A stretch of 64,000 nucleotides of DNA. Origin: Rothia aerolata. GTDB taxonomy: Bacteria; Actinomycetota; Actinomycetes; Actinomycetales; Micrococcaceae. Shown in pieces: positions 27,442 through 35,821 of the stretch. Positions within the stretch are counted from its first letter, which is position 1, and every line of letters starts with the position of its first letter. A model generated the notes under the pieces. It did no database searches. It saw only the letters and a program-made list of their open reading frames with translations, and was not told the DNA's origin. The translations under genes were made by a program, and so were the position numbers. The stretch spans positions 186,001-250,000 of the forward strand of contig NZ_BMDC01000001.1 of assembly GCF_014635585.1 (NCBI RefSeq), read 5' to 3'.

Positions 27442-27615
27442 CTAGCGCTTTTTTGACCCTGAATCTGACCTGAGGCCGATGCCCCAGAGGGTAGCAGCGG
27501 AGCACACCGCTACTGCCAGCCACCAGTAGCCACCGTTTTGCATGGCGGTTACTAGCGAAGCAATGGTGAGCACCAGAAAAACCATGCCCAATTTTTTCTT
27601 GGTCTCGGGGGCCAT
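27442..27615 (-). CDS. Small membrane protein of unknown function (57 aa)
   Basis: ATG at 27613-27615 opens a 57-residue frame ending at TAG 27442-27444. GAAAGG lies six bases before the start. Two hydrophobic helices are present, around residues 10-24 (MVFLVLTIASLVTAM) and 30-48 (YWWLAVAVCSAATLWGIGL), between a Lys-rich start and a basic tail. I do not recognise the family. It is 53 bp downstream of the DAACS transporter gene on the same strand and ends near the shared terminator, so it may be the last gene of that operon. Confidence 0.65.
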   Translation of the reverse strand: MAPETKKKLGMVFLVLTIASLVTAMQNGGYWWLAVAVCSAATLWGIGLRSDSGSKKR

Positions 27616-27668
27616 ATCTAACCTTTCAAGCTAATCAGATTAATGTTGAACCAGATTCAGCCGCTACC

Positions 27669-28922
27669 CTAGGAAGCCGCCTCGGAGCGAGAAGCCGCAC
27701 GAGCGGCGTCCTTCTTCTCCATGCGGTCGCTGAGCTTCTCGGTGAGCGCAGCAATAGTGGCATCGCCGGTAACGTTGGTGGCGGTGCCAAAGGAGTCCTG
27801 GGCCAGGTAGAGGGCAATCATCAGGGCAATCATTGACTCGTCAAAGCCGAGCATAGATTCCAGCAGACCAATGGCTGTCATCACCGCGCCACCGGGAACG
27901 CCGGGGGCAGCTACCATCATGACGCCCAGCATAAAGATGAGCGGAATCATGTCTACGTAGCTCAGTGAACCGGAGGTCATGTAGATTACCGAGACCGCGC
28001 AGGAGGTAATGGTAATCATGGAGCCTGAGAGGTGGATGTTGGCGCAGAGCGGAATAGCAAAGTCCACAATTTTGTCTTTGATGCCTACCTGCTTGGCAGA
28101 GCGAACGGTCACGGGAATGGTGGCCGCAGAAGACTGGGTGCCCAGGGCGGTGAAGTAGGCGGGGAGCATACCCTTGATCATCGTGAAGGGGTTGCGGCCG
28201 GTGACGGTGCCGGCGAAGATGTACTGAATAAGCAGCATCACCCAGTGCAGAATCAGAACCATCACAAAGACCTTGCCAAAGACCGCCAGAATCATGGCAA
28301 CCTCGCCGGCCAGGGTCATATTGGAGAAGACACCGATAATGTGCACCGGTAGCAGGGGAATGATTACGTAGGAGAGCAACTTTTCAATGATGGTCTGGAA
28401 ATCAATGAAAAGGTTGAGCATGGTCTTGGTCTTCAGAGCTGTTAGGCCCAGGCCCAGAACGAAGGAGAGCACCAGCGCCGTCATCACGCCGAAGGGCGGG
28501 TCAAGGGTGAAGTCCACGTAACCGGAGGAAAGGGATTCCTCGGGGTTCTCGAAGGAGGTCAGCTGCTGGCCCTTGAGAATAATGGGGTAGATGAAGTAAG
28601 CGGTAGTGATAGCCAGAAAGCCCGCAGCCACCGACGAAATGTAGGCGAAGGCAACGGTGGAGCCCAGCAGCTTACCTGCGCCCGAGGCCAGAGAGCCGAT
28701 ACCGGGCACGATGAAGCCCAGAATAATGAGCGGAATGGCGAAGCTGAGGAAAGCACTGAAGATGGTGGAGAAGCTCACGAAGAGCTGCACAATGGTGTCG
28801 GTGGGAATAGACCAGCCGAAGAGATCGTTGAGTCCGCTAATCATGCCCGGGGTAAAGGAGCCAATCAGCACACCAAGGATAATGGCGACAACAATCCATA
28901 CGAGAAGAGGAATTTTCTTCAC
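27669..28922 (-). CDS. Dicarboxylate/amino acid:cation symporter (DAACS family)
   Basis: The protein of about 417 residues has eight or more membrane segments and two re-entrant loops of the GltP/SstT type. The serine-rich loop is GTQSSAATIPVT, the second hairpin APGVPGGAVMTA, and the substrate/cation helix DSFGTATNVTGDA. The NMDGT-type motif is replaced by ANIHLSGS, so it is probably not a classical glutamate carrier; serine/threonine or a dicarboxylate are possible. I chose GTG 28922, with AAGG nine bases before it, over a TTG at 28931 that overlaps that site. The charged C-terminal tail is Arg/Ala/Ser-rich. Confidence 0.88.
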   Translation of the reverse strand: MKKIPLLVWIVVAIILGVLIGSFTPGMISGLNDLFGWSIPTDTIVQLFVSFSTIFSAFLSFAIPLIILGFIVPGIGSLASGAGKLLGSTVAFAYISSVAAGFLAITTAYFIYPIILKGQQLTSFENPEESLSSGYVDFTLDPPFGVMTALVLSFVLGLGLTALKTKTMLNLFIDFQTIIEKLLSYVIIPLLPVHIIGVFSNMTLAGEVAMILAVFGKVFVMVLILHWVMLLIQYIFAGTVTGRNPFTMIKGMLPAYFTALGTQSSAATIPVTVRSAKQVGIKDKIVDFAIPLCANIHLSGSMITITSCAVSVIYMTSGSLSYVDMIPLIFMLGVMMVAAPGVPGGAVMTAIGLLESMLGFDESMIALMIALYLAQDSFGTATNVTGDATIAALTEKLSDRMEKKDAARAASRSEAAS

Positions 28923-28965
28923 GGGATACAACCTTATGATCGGTGGAAATGGTGTGAAACAAAGC

Positions 28966-28992
28966 AGCGCAGATTAGGTAGTAATCTGCGCT
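28966..28992 (-). terminator. Hairpin downstream of the thioesterase gene
   Basis: AGCGCAGATTA (28966-28976) pairs exactly with TAATCTGCGCT (28982-28992). On the minus strand it is followed by GCTTTGTTTC. It lies 65 bp past the thioesterase stop and before the DAACS gene. Confidence 0.7.
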
Positions 28993-29057
28993 GAATTATG
29001 AACATTGTAGCTTAGAAGTTTCTCGCAGTGGGGTGCCTCACCGGCATGTGGGGTGTT

Positions 29058-29558
29058 TTATGCGGCTTTGAGCTGCGAGTCGGCGGCGGCCTGCGGCGGG
29101 CGGGGTACCAGCATGTTGGTCATGCGGCCCACAGAGATGGTTTTTCCGTTTTCTCCGACGATTTCAATGGAGTGCACGCACTGGGTACGGCCCAGTTTGA
29201 TGGGGGTGGCTGTTGCTGTCACGCGACCTGAAGAACCGGGGCGAAGGTGGGTGATGTTGAGTTCGGTGCCCAGCGCCATTTGATCTGAGGACGCCGCCAG
29301 CGCGGCCGCGAAGGATCCGACCGTTTCGAGCAGGGCGGCGGATGCTCCGCCGTGGAGCAGGCCGGCCGGTTGGGTATTGCCCTCAACGGGCATGGAAGCC
29401 ACCACCTGTTCGCGGGTGAACTCGTGGAAGCGGATGTCTAGTTTGGGTATGAGGGTGCCCAGGCCGTGATGACCAAAGATGCCCAGGTGCTCTTCTGGAA
29501 CTCCGCGCTCGGCTAGCTCGGCGCGGGTTTCGGGGCTTAGTTCTTCATTGCTGAACAT
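29058..29558 (-). CDS. PaaI-family hotdog thioesterase
   Basis: A 166-residue hotdog-fold protein. The catalytic region reads NTQPAGLLHGGASAALLETVGSFAA, with the HGG and Glu typical of PaaI/MenI-type acyl-CoA thioesterases. The C-terminal strand region ELNITHLRPGSSGRVTATATPI supports this. Relatives hydrolyse DHNA-CoA in menaquinone synthesis or phenylacetyl-CoA; the substrate here is not shown. The C-terminal 15 residues are Ala/Gln-rich. ATG 29558 has GAAAGGAA upstream. It is divergent from polA, as a thioesterase gene is in related genomes. Confidence 0.85.
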   Translation of the reverse strand: MFSNEELSPETRAELAERGVPEEHLGIFGHHGLGTLIPKLDIRFHEFTREQVVASMPVEGNTQPAGLLHGGASAALLETVGSFAAALAASSDQMALGTELNITHLRPGSSGRVTATATPIKLGRTQCVHSIEIVGENGKTISVGRMTNMLVPRPPQAAADSQLKAA

Positions 29559-29676
29559 GCAGTATTCCTTTCAGCCGGAGGGGTACCTCTATTATGCCCC
29601 TCACCTAAGGTAGGCAGGCAAAATGGGTGCAGCCAACGAGTGTACGGGAGAGACAGGGAGCGTTTAGGATAGAGAG

Positions 29677-32502
29677 GTGACTTCTACTGATGCAGCTTCC
29701 CAGAACCAGAAACTCCTTCTCATCGATGGCCACTCGTTGGCCTTCCGATCGTTCTATGGCACTCCCGTTGATGTGTTTGTCAATAGTCAGGGGCAGCACA
29801 CCAATGCGGTGCACGGTTTTCTTTCGACCCTGCTGAGCCTGATCAAGAGTGAGAAGCCCAGCCACATTGTGGCTGCTTTTGACCTCGCAGGCGGTACCTT
29901 CCGCACCGAAGAATACGGTGAGTACAAGGGTGGCCGTGCTGAGACTCCCCAGGAATTCCTGGGTCAGGTTGAGCTCATTCAGCGTCTGTTGGAGCAGCTG
30001 AACATTCCCTCGGTGACGGTGGAGCGCTTTGAGGCAGACGATATTGTGGCGACCCTGGCCAAGATTGGCCAGCAGGAGGGCATGGAGGTTGAGATTGTCT
30101 CCGGCGACCGCGATGCTTTTCAGCTGGTCAACGATACGGTAACGGTTCTTTACCCGGTAACGACCGGCCCTTCTAAGGGTATCCGCCGTATGGATCCTGC
30201 CGCTGTGGAAGAGAAGTACAAGATTCCTCCCCATCTCTACCCTGACCTTGCCGCCATTACCGGTGAGCAGGCGGATAACCTGCCCGGTGTGCCCGGCGTG
30301 GGCCCCGGCTTCGCTGCCAAGTGGATTAATGAATACGGCAACCTCGATGGAATTATCGAGAACAAAGAGAAAATCAAGGGCAAGAAGGGCGAAGCCCTGC
30401 GGGAACACCTGGACGATGTGCTGCGCAACCGCAGGCTCAACCGCCTGGTCGATGATTTGGAGCTGCCTATTACCCTGGCCGATGCCGCCGAATTTGGCCC
30501 CAGGGATCCAGAGACCCTCAACGAGCTTTTTGACGAGCTTGAATTCCGCTCCATCCGCCAGCGCCTGGCGGAGGTATTTTCTGATCTTGCTCAGGCAGCT
30601 GCCGCCCGGATCGACATTTCGGTGGAGTCGGTGCAAACCATTGAGTCAGCTCAAGAGTTCAGTGACTTTGTGGAAGGCGCGCTGGCGGCGATTACCGCCG
30701 CAGAGCGCCCGGTTGCCGTGCCCGAGCGACTGGCCCGCGCGCTCGTCCTCTATCCTGTGGTGGACGAGGACGCCGCTGAGGCGGGTAACGCGCACGAGCA
30801 GAACCTCACCGGCGCGGTGTTGCTGGGGGGAGCCCGGGCAGGCTGGATTAAGTTTGCAGAGATTGATGCTGCCACCGAAAAAGCCCTGAGCGACTGGCTT
30901 GCAGACGAAAACCAGAAGAAGATTGTTTTCGATACCAAGCTCAACGTGAAGTCTCTGGCTGCGCGCGGCTTCCGGCTGGCGGGTGTGGTGGAAGACCCGG
31001 TGCTGAGCTCCTACGTGTGTGGTCATGTTCCCTCTGCCCGCCGTCGTTTTTTCGAGGCGATGATGGAAGACCTCACCGATGCCTACCTGCGTACCGAGTT
31101 TCCCAAGGCTGAGGTTAAAGAAAGCGCCCAGGGAGAGCTCTTCTCCCTTGAAGCTGAGGTTGACCTTGAATACGTTGCGCTGGTGGCGCGCTATATCCAG
31201 GAGCTAGCCTACGCGCTTCACGCTGATTTGGCAGAGCAGAACCAGCTCAAGCTCTACGAGGAGATTGAACTTCCCCTGGCCACCGTGCTGGCTCAGATGG
31301 AGCGTGCCGGTATTGCCGTGGACTCCACTGTTTTGGCCGAGCTCAAGGACCACTACAACACCTTCATCAAGCAGGCCACCGAAGAGGCGTACCGACTGAT
31401 TGACCACGAGGTCAACCTGGGCTCTCCCAAGCAGCTGCAGGCGGTTCTCTTTGAGGAGCTGGAGCTACCGACCACCCGCAAGCTCAAGTCGGGTTACTCC
31501 ACCGATGCCGAGTCAATGGCCGATTTGCTGACCAGAATTGACCCCGACTCTAAGGGAGCCCAGTTTCTGCTGGCCCTGCAGATGTACCGCGACTACACCA
31601 AGCTCAAGCAGACCGTGGAGGGGCTGCAAAAGGCAACCGCTGAAGACGGCAGGATTCACACCACCTTCCAGCAGAATGTTGCTGCTACCGGCAGGCTTTC
31701 ATCCACCGACCCCAACCTGCAGAACATACCGATTCGCACCGAGGAGGGCCGGAAGATTCGCGGAGCCTTTGTGGTTGATCCGCGTACGGTAGATGGCCAG
31801 CAGTATTCAACCCTGCTCACCGCCGACTACTCTCAGATTGAGATGCGCATTATGGTGCACCTGGCTCAGGATGAAAAACTGATCGAGGCCTATGAATCTG
31901 GCGAAGACCTGCACCGCTTTGTGGGTTCAGAGGTGTTCGGGGTTGCTCCCGAGGATGTTACCCCGGAAATGCGCGCCAAGGTCAAAGCTATGTCTTACGG
32001 CCTTGCCTACGGTCTTTCCCGCTTCGGCCTCTCCAAGCAGCTGGGCATTCCGGTGGAAGAAGCTGCCCAGCTGACCGTCAATTACTTTAAGCGCTTTGGC
32101 GATGTGGGGCGTTTCTTGCGCGGAACCCTCAAAGAGGCCCACCAGGACGGCTATACCGAAACCATGTTCGGCCGCCGCCGCAACCTGCCCGATTTGGGTT
32201 CCTCCAACCGTGCCCGCCGCGAGGCAGCAGAGCGCGCCGCTCTCAATGCGCCGATTCAGGGCTCTGCGGCTGACATCATGAAAATTGCCATGATTAACGT
32301 GGCGGCTCGCCTGGAAGCTGAAGGTCTGAAAACCCGCATGCTGCTACAGATTCACGACGAACTGATTCTTGAGGTGGCCCCCGGCGAAGAAGAGGCCGCA
32401 GCGGCGGTTCTTTCTGAGGAAATGAGCCGCGCGGTTGAGCTGCGCGTTCCCCTGGACGTTCAGGTGGGCTCGGGTACCTCCTGGCACGAGGCAGGCCACT
32501 AA
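29677..32502 (+). CDS. polA: DNA polymerase I
   Basis: A 941-residue polymerase. The 5'-3' exonuclease domain (about 10-300) has LLIDGHSLAFRSFYG, FEADDIVATLA, VSGDRDAFQL and GVPGVGPGFAAKW. The middle 3'-5' exonuclease-like domain (about 320-530) lacks a convincing set of catalytic acidic residues, as known for actinobacterial Pol I, so proofreading is probably absent. The polymerase domain has motif A DYSQIEMRI, motif B RAKVKAMSYGLAYG, and motif C QIHDELILE near the end. Start GTG 29677. The stop overlaps the next gene by one base (TAATG). It repairs DNA and matures Okazaki fragments, alongside uvrB and uvrA in this window. Confidence 0.97.
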   Translation: MTSTDAASQNQKLLLIDGHSLAFRSFYGTPVDVFVNSQGQHTNAVHGFLSTLLSLIKSEKPSHIVAAFDLAGGTFRTEEYGEYKGGRAETPQEFLGQVELIQRLLEQLNIPSVTVERFEADDIVATLAKIGQQEGMEVEIVSGDRDAFQLVNDTVTVLYPVTTGPSKGIRRMDPAAVEEKYKIPPHLYPDLAAITGEQADNLPGVPGVGPGFAAKWINEYGNLDGIIENKEKIKGKKGEALREHLDDVLRNRRLNRLVDDLELPITLADAAEFGPRDPETLNELFDELEFRSIRQRLAEVFSDLAQAAAARIDISVESVQTIESAQEFSDFVEGALAAITAAERPVAVPERLARALVLYPVVDEDAAEAGNAHEQNLTGAVLLGGARAGWIKFAEIDAATEKALSDWLADENQKKIVFDTKLNVKSLAARGFRLAGVVEDPVLSSYVCGHVPSARRRFFEAMMEDLTDAYLRTEFPKAEVKESAQGELFSLEAEVDLEYVALVARYIQELAYALHADLAEQNQLKLYEEIELPLATVLAQMERAGIAVDSTVLAELKDHYNTFIKQATEEAYRLIDHEVNLGSPKQLQAVLFEELELPTTRKLKSGYSTDAESMADLLTRIDPDSKGAQFLLALQMYRDYTKLKQTVEGLQKATAEDGRIHTTFQQNVAATGRLSSTDPNLQNIPIRTEEGRKIRGAFVVDPRTVDGQQYSTLLTADYSQIEMRIMVHLAQDEKLIEAYESGEDLHRFVGSEVFGVAPEDVTPEMRAKVKAMSYGLAYGLSRFGLSKQLGIPVEEAAQLTVNYFKRFGDVGRFLRGTLKEAHQDGYTETMFGRRRNLPDLGSSNRARREAAERAALNAPIQGSAADIMKIAMINVAARLEAEGLKTRMLLQIHDELILEVAPGEEEAAAAVLSEEMSRAVELRVPLDVQVGSGTSWHEAGH

Positions 32503-33167
32503 TGACGATTGAGCGTCAGGCCGCCGCCGGGGCGGCAGAGCTGGAATGGGCGAGTGAGGGGGAGTGGGAGAACGACGCCGCGCCCCGCTCGGTGACGATT
32601 ACCCACCTGCAGATGCTCACCCCTCCCACGCGCCGTCCTTTAGAAACACCCGCCAATGTGCGCATTGAGCGGGTGGGCCACCCCACTCCCGAACTTGCCC
32701 GCTGGCTCTATTCCGTGGTGGGCGGGCCCTACCGCTGGTACGAACGGCTTGGCTGGTCGCGCCAGCAGTGGCAGGTGGAACTCGAGGAGACCGGTAGCGA
32801 AATCTGGCTGATCTACCTGGACGGCACACCCGCCGGCTACTGCCAGCTACACGTTACTGTGGCCGCTAACGAGGGCAGCATGAGCTCCGAAACCGAGATT
32901 CTCTACTTCGGCCTCATGCAGTTTGCCCAGGGGCAGGGCCTGGGCAAGGCCTTTCTTGAAGCAATGATTGCCAACGCCTGGAGTATCGATCGCAGACATC
33001 CGCTTCCCGCTGTGTCGCGGGTATGGGTGCACACCTGCGATTTAGACGGCCCCTTTGCGCTGGCTAACTACCAAAAACGGGGGTTGGAGATTATGAAGTC
33101 TGAAACCCACACCGAGGTTATTCTGAAGCACCCGCTCAGCTCCTGGGAATCGATGTTCGCCAGCTAA
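32502..33167 (+). CDS. GNAT-family N-acetyltransferase
   Basis: A 221-residue protein with a 50-residue polar N-terminal extension followed by a GNAT domain. Its features include WLYSVVGGPYRWYERLGW, the beta-4 strand EILYFGLM, the acetyl-CoA loop QGQGLGKAFLEAMI (about 145-158), and ALANYQKRGLEIMKSE at the end. The acceptor substrate is unknown. Its ATG overlaps the polA stop (TAATG), so translation is coupled to polA. It ends 304 bp before rpsA. Confidence 0.85.
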   Translation: MTIERQAAAGAAELEWASEGEWENDAAPRSVTITHLQMLTPPTRRPLETPANVRIERVGHPTPELARWLYSVVGGPYRWYERLGWSRQQWQVELEETGSEIWLIYLDGTPAGYCQLHVTVAANEGSMSSETEILYFGLMQFAQGQGLGKAFLEAMIANAWSIDRRHPLPAVSRVWVHTCDLDGPFALANYQKRGLEIMKSETHTEVILKHPLSSWESMFAS

Positions 33168-33471
33168 GCTCTGCTGAGTCAGCCTTGCCTGTGTCATGAC
33201 ACACCCGGGCGCGTGACCTTAAGCCAAAAGCCGCGAAAAACCCGGAATTAAGCGGAAATTAACCGCGCCTTTCATTGACCCCACACACGCTACCTCCTAG
33301 ACTTTATGGAGTGCGTGTTATAAGCGCGCACAAAATTGTCCGAATAAACGCTCGATACAGAGCGGAACCACTTACACGGATACCGCAAGCAATCACTCTC
33401 GTGGCTGTTGGCGGGGGAAGTGTGACTGTATCGACCTAGAAAAATCTATCCATATTGGAGCCCTTTACTAC
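33168..33471 (+). promoter_or_regulatory. rpsA promoter and long leader
   Basis: TTGACC (33275-33280) and TAGACT (33298-33303) are 17 bp apart, a good vegetative promoter. Transcription would start near 33310 and give a leader of about 160 nt before the rpsA ATG. I see no known riboswitch or protein-binding motif in it. The first 100 bp hold no clear feature. Confidence 0.75.
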
Positions 33472-34947
33472 ATGAGCACCAACACTCCCCAGGTTGCAAT
33501 CAACGATATCGGCACCGAGGAAGACTTCCTCGCAGCAGTCGACGCAACCATCAAGTACTTCAACGACGGCGATCTCGTCTCCGGTGAAGTTGTTAAGGTT
33601 GACCACGACGAGGTTCTTCTCGACATCGGTTACAAGACCGAGGGTGTCATCCCTTCACGCGAACTCTCCATCAAGCACGACGTCGATCCCGGCGAAGTTG
33701 TTGCCGTTGGTGACGAAGTTGAGGCCCTTGTTCTGACCAAGGAAGACAAAGAAGGTCGTCTGATTCTCTCCAAGAAGCGCGCACAGTACGAGCGCGCCTG
33801 GGGCGACATCGAGCAGATCAAGGAAAACGACGGTGTTGTTACCGGTACCGTCATCGAGGTTGTCAAGGGTGGCCTCATCCTCGACATCGGCCTGCGCGGC
33901 TTCCTGCCCGCATCGCTGGTCGAAATGCGCCGCGTACGCGACCTCGCTCCCTACATTGGTCAGCAGATCGAAGCAAAGATTATCGAGCTGGACAAGAACC
34001 GCAACAACGTTGTTCTGTCCCGCCGCGCTTACCTCGAGCAGACCCAGTCCGAGGTCCGCTCCACCTTCCTCAACCAGCTGGAAAAGGGCCAGGTTCGTAC
34101 CGGCGTTGTTTCCTCCATCGTCAACTTCGGTGCATTCGTGGACCTTGGCGGCGTAGACGGTCTGGTTCACGTTTCCGAGCTGTCTTGGAAGCACATTGAC
34201 CACCCCTCAGAGGTTGTTGAGGTTGGCACCGAGGTAACCGTAGAGGTTCTGGAAGTTGACCTGGATCGCGAGCGCGTTTCCCTGTCTCTGAAGGCTACCC
34301 AGGAAGATCCTTGGCAGGCATTCGCCCGCACCCACGCTCTGGGTCAGGTTGTGCCCGGTAAGGTCACCAAGCTCGTTCCCTTCGGCGCATTCGTTCGCGT
34401 TGAAGACGGCATCGAGGGCCTGGTTCACATCTCCGAGCTGGCTGTTCGCCACGTTGATCTGGCAGAGCAGGTTGTCTCCGTGGGCGATGAACTGTTCGTC
34501 AAGGTTATCGACATCGACCTGGATCGTCGCCGCATCTCCCTGTCACTGAAGCAGGCTAACGAGGGCGTTGACCCCGAAGGCACCGAGTTCGATCCCGCAC
34601 TCTACGGCATGGCTGCAGAGTACGACGAAGAGGGTAACTACAAGTACCCCGAGGGCTTCGACCCCGAGACCAACGAATGGCTCGAAGGCTACGAAGCACA
34701 GCGTGCAGCTTGGGAACAGCAGTACGCAGACGCTCAGGCTCGCTGGGAAGCTCACAAGGTACAGGTTGCCAAGGCACTCGAGGCAGACGCAGAAGCAGCA
34801 GCATCCGCTGCAACTTCAGCTCCCGCCGCAGAGTCCTCCGAGCCTGCACCCACTTCCTACTCCTCAGATAACAAGGGTTCCAACTCCGGTACCCTGGCTT
34901 CTGACGAGGCACTGGCTGAGCTCCGCAAGAAGCTGACCGGCAACTAA
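33472..34947 (+). CDS. rpsA: 30S ribosomal protein S1
   Basis: S1 binds mRNA and helps 30S subunits load structured transcripts. The 491-residue protein has four S1 (OB-fold) domains at about 34-105, 122-188, 210-280 and 295-365. They are visible as the repeats GEVVKVDHDEVLLDIGYKTEG, GTVIEVVKGGLILDIGLRGF, VSSIVNFGAFVDLGGVDGLVH and VTKLVPFGAFVRVEDGIEGLVH. A long acidic and Ala/Ser/Pro-rich tail follows, as usual in actinobacteria, which have four domains rather than six. ATG 33472 has TTGGAG upstream. The codon use is strongly biased, as expected for a highly expressed gene. A terminator follows. Confidence 0.97.
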   Translation: MSTNTPQVAINDIGTEEDFLAAVDATIKYFNDGDLVSGEVVKVDHDEVLLDIGYKTEGVIPSRELSIKHDVDPGEVVAVGDEVEALVLTKEDKEGRLILSKKRAQYERAWGDIEQIKENDGVVTGTVIEVVKGGLILDIGLRGFLPASLVEMRRVRDLAPYIGQQIEAKIIELDKNRNNVVLSRRAYLEQTQSEVRSTFLNQLEKGQVRTGVVSSIVNFGAFVDLGGVDGLVHVSELSWKHIDHPSEVVEVGTEVTVEVLEVDLDRERVSLSLKATQEDPWQAFARTHALGQVVPGKVTKLVPFGAFVRVEDGIEGLVHISELAVRHVDLAEQVVSVGDELFVKVIDIDLDRRRISLSLKQANEGVDPEGTEFDPALYGMAAEYDEEGNYKYPEGFDPETNEWLEGYEAQRAAWEQQYADAQARWEAHKVQVAKALEADAEAAASAATSAPAAESSEPAPTSYSSDNKGSNSGTLASDEALAELRKKLTGN

Positions 34948-34982
34948 TCTTTCGAGATTAGCTAGCAACTTAGCTCAATAGA

Positions 34983-35018
34983 ATCCCGTCCCGCGAAAGC
35001 GTGGGGCGGGATTTTTGT
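34983..35018 (+). terminator. Intrinsic terminator of rpsA
   Basis: ATCCCGTCCCGC and GCGTGGGGCGGGAT (34983-35012) form a GC-rich stem with the loop GAAA and some G-U pairs, followed by TTTTTG. Confidence 0.85.
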
Positions 35019-35127
35019 GGGCTATAGGACGAATCTGTGTCCACCCCGAGCATACCACCCAAGATAGCGGCAGAAAAGCATGGCTTCTAACAACCTAGGC
35101 GCTGATTTAGGATAGGCAAGCCGCCCC

Positions 35128-35484
35128 GAGTCGCCGTTTCGGTGGCATATCGCCGCTTCAGCGACGTTTCGCCGGTTCGTGACCGGCGAAATGTCGTCGA
35201 AGCGGCGACTCAATGAAACAGGGGTAACTGCACGGGCTGCCATGATCGCCGAGTGGCCATTTTTAGACCGTTTATCGCAGGTTTTCGGTATAAAAGTGGC
35301 CTCTCGGGAAAGCTCGGTAGGTAAAGTACACGTTTCTTCTTGCTGGGCTGGCGTAGGTACACCTGTGTTCCCTGGGTACACATCTAGATGTGTACCCAGG
35401 GAACACAGGTGTACCTTTGACCTCTCAGCCGGGTTTTGCTTGTACTTTTGGCACCTCAGCGGGAATCTATGTGTACCGAGAGCT
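35128..35484 (+). repeat. Composite palindromic repeat element, copy B
   Basis: This stretch of about 357 bp matches the reverse complement of 25902-26226. Modules in order are M1 (35150-35208, 24 of 29 arm bases paired), the shared spacer, M2 (35250-35306) and M3 (35355-35416, an exact 62-bp palindrome). It fills most of the gap between rpsA and the YigZ gene. A 130-residue frame crosses it on the plus strand and resembles the frame across copy A, but this follows from the DNA repeat; codon positions change about equally. Confidence 0.8.
35355..35416. repeat. Module M3: exact 62-bp palindrome
   Basis: Bases 35355-35385 and 35386-35416 are exact reverse complements with no loop; the centre is CATCTAGATG. 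It is the third module of composite element copy B. In copy A the matching region is degenerate and only an 8-bp stem remains. Confidence 0.92.
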
Positions 35485-35710
35485 TGTTTCCGCGAAAAAT
35501 CCAGACTGGCCCATATCTCAGGTGCTGGATTTTGGGTGGTAGAGGGGGATGGGGCTATCTTGTGGGGCTGATTGTCTTGTGTTTATTGGGGCGTGGGGTG
35601 TTGTGGACACACTTTTCTGCCTAACCCCCTTTTTTTGTAGCCGAAGCAACCCCCCCCTGGCGGCGTGTGGGGCGATGCGGCAGCGACGTTATGGTCAGGT
35701 GCGACCGGTT

Positions 35711-35821
35711 GGGGGCGTAGGATAACGCTCCGTGACTGATTCCCTCGCTACGCATGCGGGCGCTGAGCGCCCGAATGCTCCGCTCGGTCCATACGTCACT
35801 TCCGCCTTATCCTACACCCAA
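35711..35821. repeat. Large imperfect hairpin beside the YigZ gene
   Basis: GTAGGATAA (35717-35725) pairs with TTATCCTAC (35807-35815), which covers the YigZ stop codon. Inside, GGGCGC-TGA-GCGCCC (35758-35772) forms an exact inner stem. The bases between the arms are rich in CGCTCCG-like words. It may end the leftward YigZ transcript. From 35485 to 35710 I see nothing recognisable except short G, T and C runs (for example near 35626-35658). Confidence 0.5.

Noticed and set aside
35179-35571. 130-residue rightward frame over composite element copy B
   Set aside because: Same reasons as for copy A; the frame also runs on past the end of the repeat without any recognisable domain.
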